Shown: in pieces, positions 7,147 through 9,310 of the stretch
Layout: each line of letters begins with the position of its first letter
How positions within the stretch are numbered: the stretch's first letter is position 1
Source: Deltaproteobacteria bacterium UBA5799
GTDB lineage: Bacteria > Desulfobacterota > GWC2-55-46
DNA length: 9,310 nt
Assembly: GCA_002418185.1 (NCBI GenBank)
Contig: DIDN01000067.1
Location: 1 to 9,310 of the forward strand
Direction of reading: 5' to 3'
Translations under genes and position numbers: made by a program
Notes under the pieces: generated by a model
What the model saw: the letters and a program-made list of their open reading frames with translations, nothing else
What the model was told of the DNA's origin: nothing
Database searches by the model: none

Positions 7147-8127
7147 TCACGTGCCCAGCCTCATCCCGAGCATGCGCTTTGCCTTGTTAGCGGCCACCCA
7201 GGCAAGCGGGACCGTGATATGCTTTTTCATCGCAGGGGCCACCGTGCACATCATCCAGCAATTTTTCGTGCACCTGCGCGCCTTTTCCCGCAGCGCACCC
7301 GCGGTCTCTCCGTTCCATATCTCCGTGAAGTCCTTTTCGTTGAGGTTTCCCATGCTCCACGACGAGGCGGTGTTTTCAAGGCCGTTGCACGGCAAGACCT
7401 CTCCGAAGGGGTCCACGAAGAAGTTTTCGGCCCCTGCCTCGCATGGCAAAAGCCTCGGCTGCCCCTTCACATAGCCCATGAGACCATGGATGAAATAGGC
7501 CCTGAACCAGTTTTTAACCTTGTAGGTAGAGATGAGGTCTTCCATCAGGGCCCTCAAGCTTCCGAGGACATCGTCCCGCTTTTTAATCTCGTTGTCGTAC
7601 TTGTGGAAAAAATCCGAGTTGTGCACTGCGGCTGCCGAGAACTCTACCTTCATGGCCTTTGCGAGCTGATAAAGCTCCATCGTGTCCCTGGCGTTCCTGT
7701 CGGAAATCGTAACGCCGAACCCGATGTCCTTCATCCCCATCCTGTGGAGCTCAAGGAGCGTCCGGAGGCCCCTGTCGAACCCGCCCTTCAGGCCGCGGAG
7801 CCCGTCGTTTACCGAAGGAAGCCCCTCCAGGCTGATGCGTATGCCTATCCCCGGGTTTTTTTCTGCCATTGAGAGGATTTTTTCGGTGAAATACCCGTTA
7901 GTGCTTATGACTGTCCTCCTGGCTTTTTTCCCGATGACCGCAACAACGTCCTCTATGTCCTCTCTTACGAAAGGCTCGCCTCCGGTGATATTGCAGAAGG
8001 CAAGCTGCGGGAGTTTCTCAAGGACCTGCGGCGATATCTCATTGGCCGGACTGGTCGGGTGCTCCCAGATGTTGCACATGTGGCAGCGGGCGTTACACCT
8101 GTAGGTCACTATCACAGAAGCTTCCAA
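7147..8127 (-). CDS. Radical SAM/SPASM domain protein
   Basis: The 326-aa protein carries the radical SAM [4Fe-4S] motif CNARCHMC (Cys11, Cys15, Cys18), followed by the GGEP-type SAM-binding element (NITGGEPFVREDI) and the later strands of a partial TIM barrel. The C-terminal region has a SPASM-like cysteine set: Cys229, Cys247 (in FGEVLPC), Cys286, Cys290 and Cys294, enough for at least one auxiliary iron-sulfur cluster. Such enzymes cleave SAM to a 5'-deoxyadenosyl radical; SPASM members often modify peptides, but many act on other substrates, including sugars. It lies between a methyltransferase and a glycosyltransferase with 25- and 10-base gaps, so a role in tailoring the glycan or its carrier is the best inference. 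No small precursor-peptide gene is visible nearby. The start is TTG: a stop codon lies directly before it, AGGAG is eight bases upstream, and no ATG occurs before the first Cys. The substrate is unknown. Confidence 0.9.
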   Translation of the reverse strand: MEASVIVTYRCNARCHMCNIWEHPTSPANEISPQVLEKLPQLAFCNITGGEPFVREDIEDVVAVIGKKARRTVISTNGYFTEKILSMAEKNPGIGIRISLEGLPSVNDGLRGLKGGFDRGLRTLLELHRMGMKDIGFGVTISDRNARDTMELYQLAKAMKVEFSAAAVHNSDFFHKYDNEIKKRDDVLGSLRALMEDLISTYKVKNWFRAYFIHGLMGYVKGQPRLLPCEAGAENFFVDPFGEVLPCNGLENTASSWSMGNLNEKDFTEIWNGETAGALREKARRCTKNCWMMCTVAPAMKKHITVPLAWVAANKAKRMLGMRLGT

Positions 8128-8133
8128 CTATCT

Positions 8134-8140
8134 CTCTCCT
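8134..8140 (-). promoter_or_regulatory. Ribosome binding site deciding a TTG start for the radical SAM gene
   Basis: AGGAGAG on the - strand, with the AGGAG core at 8140-8136, lies eight bases before TTG 8127-8125. The codon immediately before the TTG is an in-frame TAG, so no longer product is possible, and only GTG codons 5 and 7 compete before the Cys motif. Confidence 0.75.
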
Positions 8141-8152
8141 GCCTCTATTTTT

Positions 8153-8791
8153 TCAGCGCGCCGTCCAGACCAGGGTAAAGGTCATGGTAAGCCCGAAGAG
8201 CCAGTTCCGTATTATCCTGAAATCGCTCAGCCCGGCTTCCCGCGCCCGGTCTTCGAGATCTCCCCTGCCCAAAAGGTGCATATAGCCGCCCGTTGCCCAA
8301 CGCTTCCCTGTTTTCTCCAGCCAAAAATCGAAATGGTCTTTCCTCAGCCAATGGAGAAATGGCACCTTCGTGTGGGTCTCAATCGGGAAATACCTGTTCG
8401 GGGTCGTTATCATGCCTTTTTTAGCCACTCGCGCCAGTTCCTTCAAAAAAAGCCGCTGCGCTTCAGGCCCGCCCACGTGCTCTATAACGGCGTTCGAATG
8501 GACTATGTCGAATTCACGGTCTCTGAAAGGGAATACGCCGCCTTCATAGCTGTAAGCCCTGATATGCGGGTATCTCTTCCGGAAATTTGAAATGTCGCCG
8601 AGGCCCAGGGCGGTTATCTTCGCCGGGTAGGGATAGTGTTTAATGAGGAAGTTATCTACCTCCGAATACTCGCGGTTGGCAACACCCACCTCAAGTAGTT
8701 TGTCCTTTGGCGAGGCCCCTAAGACTTCCGTAATCTGCCCGAGCTTCTGGAGCCTCGACCTGTGTCTTGTCTTTTCGATAAACCCGTTCAT
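8153..8791 (-). CDS. Class I SAM-dependent methyltransferase
   Basis: A 212-aa protein of the Methyltransf_11 style. Motif I is LLEVGVANREY (32-42), followed by a strand and turn (ITALGLGD, 59-66), an acidic/aromatic loop with FPFRDREFDIVHSNAVIEHVG (87-107, matching the FDxVxSxxxxEH signature) and a second strand near GMITTPNRYFPIE. Motif I departs from the usual D/ExGxGxG because the second and third glycines are replaced (VGVAN), which is unusual but seen, as I recall, in methyltransferases of polysaccharide loci. The C-terminus ends in a hydrophobic stretch (WLFGLTMTFTLVW) that may contact membrane or a lipid carrier. GGGAG five bases before the ATG supports the start. It is 12 bases after the glycosyltransferase stop upstream and 25 bases before the radical SAM gene. 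Methylation of a sugar in the same glycan is the likely role; the acceptor is unknown. Confidence 0.85.
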   Translation of the reverse strand: MNGFIEKTRHRSRLQKLGQITEVLGASPKDKLLEVGVANREYSEVDNFLIKHYPYPAKITALGLGDISNFRKRYPHIRAYSYEGGVFPFRDREFDIVHSNAVIEHVGGPEAQRLFLKELARVAKKGMITTPNRYFPIETHTKVPFLHWLRKDHFDFWLEKTGKRWATGGYMHLLGRGDLEDRAREAGLSDFRIIRNWLFGLTMTFTLVWTAR

Positions 8792-8803
8792 TTCATCTCC
8801 CGT

Positions 8804-9310
8804 TCAGGCGCGTTTCATTTTACTCTTTTTTATGGCGTCTTCATAGATGGAAATGAGCCCCCTGTAATGGACCTCGTGGTTTAATTCAGCCTCGACCAGC
8901 GCCCTTGCGTTTCTGCCCAGCCTCTCGATGAGCGCCCGGTCCGAGGCGAGCATCAATATCTTTTCCCTGAGGTCATCCGCGTTCCCGGGCTCAAAAAGCA
9001 GCCCTGTCTCATTATCCCTTACAAGCTCGGGGATGCCGCCGATGCGTGCGCCTATAACGGGTCTGCCAGCGGCAAATGCCTCCAATGCCGTCCTCCCGAA
9101 GGCCTCATACAATTCCGACGGCAATATAGTAAACATTGCCTCCGAAATCATCCTTATAAGGGCCGGTTTCTTAAGATGGCTGAATATACGTATGTTGGAA
9201 ATGTTTTCAGAGCTTATTTTTTTAAGCAGTTCATTTTTTTGCGGGCCGTCGCCTACTATGTGGAGCCCGACCTCGATGCCCTTGAATGCCTCACAAAGCG
9301 TGATCAGGCC
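8804..9310 (-). CDS. Glycosyltransferase family 4, C-terminal part (5' end outside window)
   Basis: The frame is open to the right edge, so this is the C-terminal 168 residues of a longer gene; the ATG at 9151 is internal, not the start. The visible part is the GT-B donor-binding half: the strand LHIVGDGPQKNELLKK, then ISNIRIFSH, then the E-x7-E motif in ELYEAFGRTALEAFA, then GRPVIGARIGGIPELV and GLLFEPGNADDL, all typical of GT4 enzymes. It ends in a basic tail (KKSKMKRA). Residues continue smoothly across 9151, including LKKPALIRMISEAMF. It is the most upstream gene seen in the glycan cluster and is followed after 12 bases by the methyltransferase. Its middle is strikingly AT-rich (9121-9240, 33% GC by hand count) against about 60% on either side. 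Confidence 0.88.
   Translation of the reverse strand, partial: GLITLCEAFKGIEVGLHIVGDGPQKNELLKKISSENISNIRIFSHLKKPALIRMISEAMFTILPSELYEAFGRTALEAFAAGRPVIGARIGGIPELVRDNETGLLFEPGNADDLREKILMLASDRALIERLGRNARALVEAELNHEVHYRGLISIYEDAIKKSKMKRA
9217..9240 (-). repeat. Two A7 homopolymer tracts inside the glycosyltransferase gene
   Basis: On the coding strand, A7 runs occupy 9240-9234 and 9223-9217, ten bases apart. The first is read CAA AAA AAT GAA and the second CTT AAA AAA ATA AGC, both in frame. Gain of one A in the first run brings TGA directly into frame; loss of one A in the second brings TAA into frame. The runs are seen directly; any role in slippage is inference. Confidence 0.5.

Noticed and set aside
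7108..7872. 254-aa open frame antisense to the radical SAM gene
   Set aside because: The opposite strand carries the CxxxCxxC and SPASM motifs; this frame shows no domain.
8128..8152. Room for a radical SAM precursor peptide next to its enzyme
   Set aside because: The gap is 25 bases and holds only the ribosome site; no peptide gene fits here or in the 10-base gap on the other side.

Overview
The window comes from a GC-rich Gram-negative bacterium. Reading frames combine high G+C with frequent AGG (Arg) and ATA (Ile) codons, and the predicted proteins look like those of deltaproteobacterial (Desulfobacterota) or Nitrospirota-type lineages. That placement is an impression from protein style and codon use, not a search result. 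Coding density is high; I see no tRNA, rRNA, CRISPR array, insertion sequence or phage gene.

Layout: two genes point right and six point left, meeting tail to tail near 3820. On the + strand are nadB (L-aspartate oxidase, first step of de novo NAD synthesis; 122-1714, probably starting at TTG) and, 93 bases later, a CPH-type heavy-metal P1B ATPase (CopB-like copper exporter; 1808-3817). On the - strand, read right to left, is a tight four-gene cluster: a GT4 glycosyltransferase cut by the window edge (8804-9310), a class I SAM methyltransferase (8153-8791), a radical SAM/SPASM protein (7147-8127) and a second, complete GT4 glycosyltransferase (5982-7136). Gaps of 12, 25 and 10 bases indicate one transcript, most likely part of a surface polysaccharide or glycoconjugate locus extending beyond the right edge. 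After a 230-base gap holding a candidate promoter comes a two-gene unit with an ATGA overlap: a TPR lipoprotein (4885-5751) and a soluble kinase with an N-terminal receiver domain (3827-4888).

How the genes work together: the glycan cluster is one pathway. The glycosyltransferases would add sugars, the methyltransferase would methylate a sugar or carrier, and the radical SAM enzyme would perform an unidentified radical modification. The lipoprotein/kinase pair looks like an orphan signalling module without an output regulator in view. nadB and the metal pump are self-contained housekeeping and stress functions. Nothing here proves a new system. The points most worth a second look are the radical SAM enzyme inside the glycan operon, the overlapping lipoprotein/receiver-kinase pair, and a local AT-rich patch with two A7 tracts in the right-edge glycosyltransferase gene.
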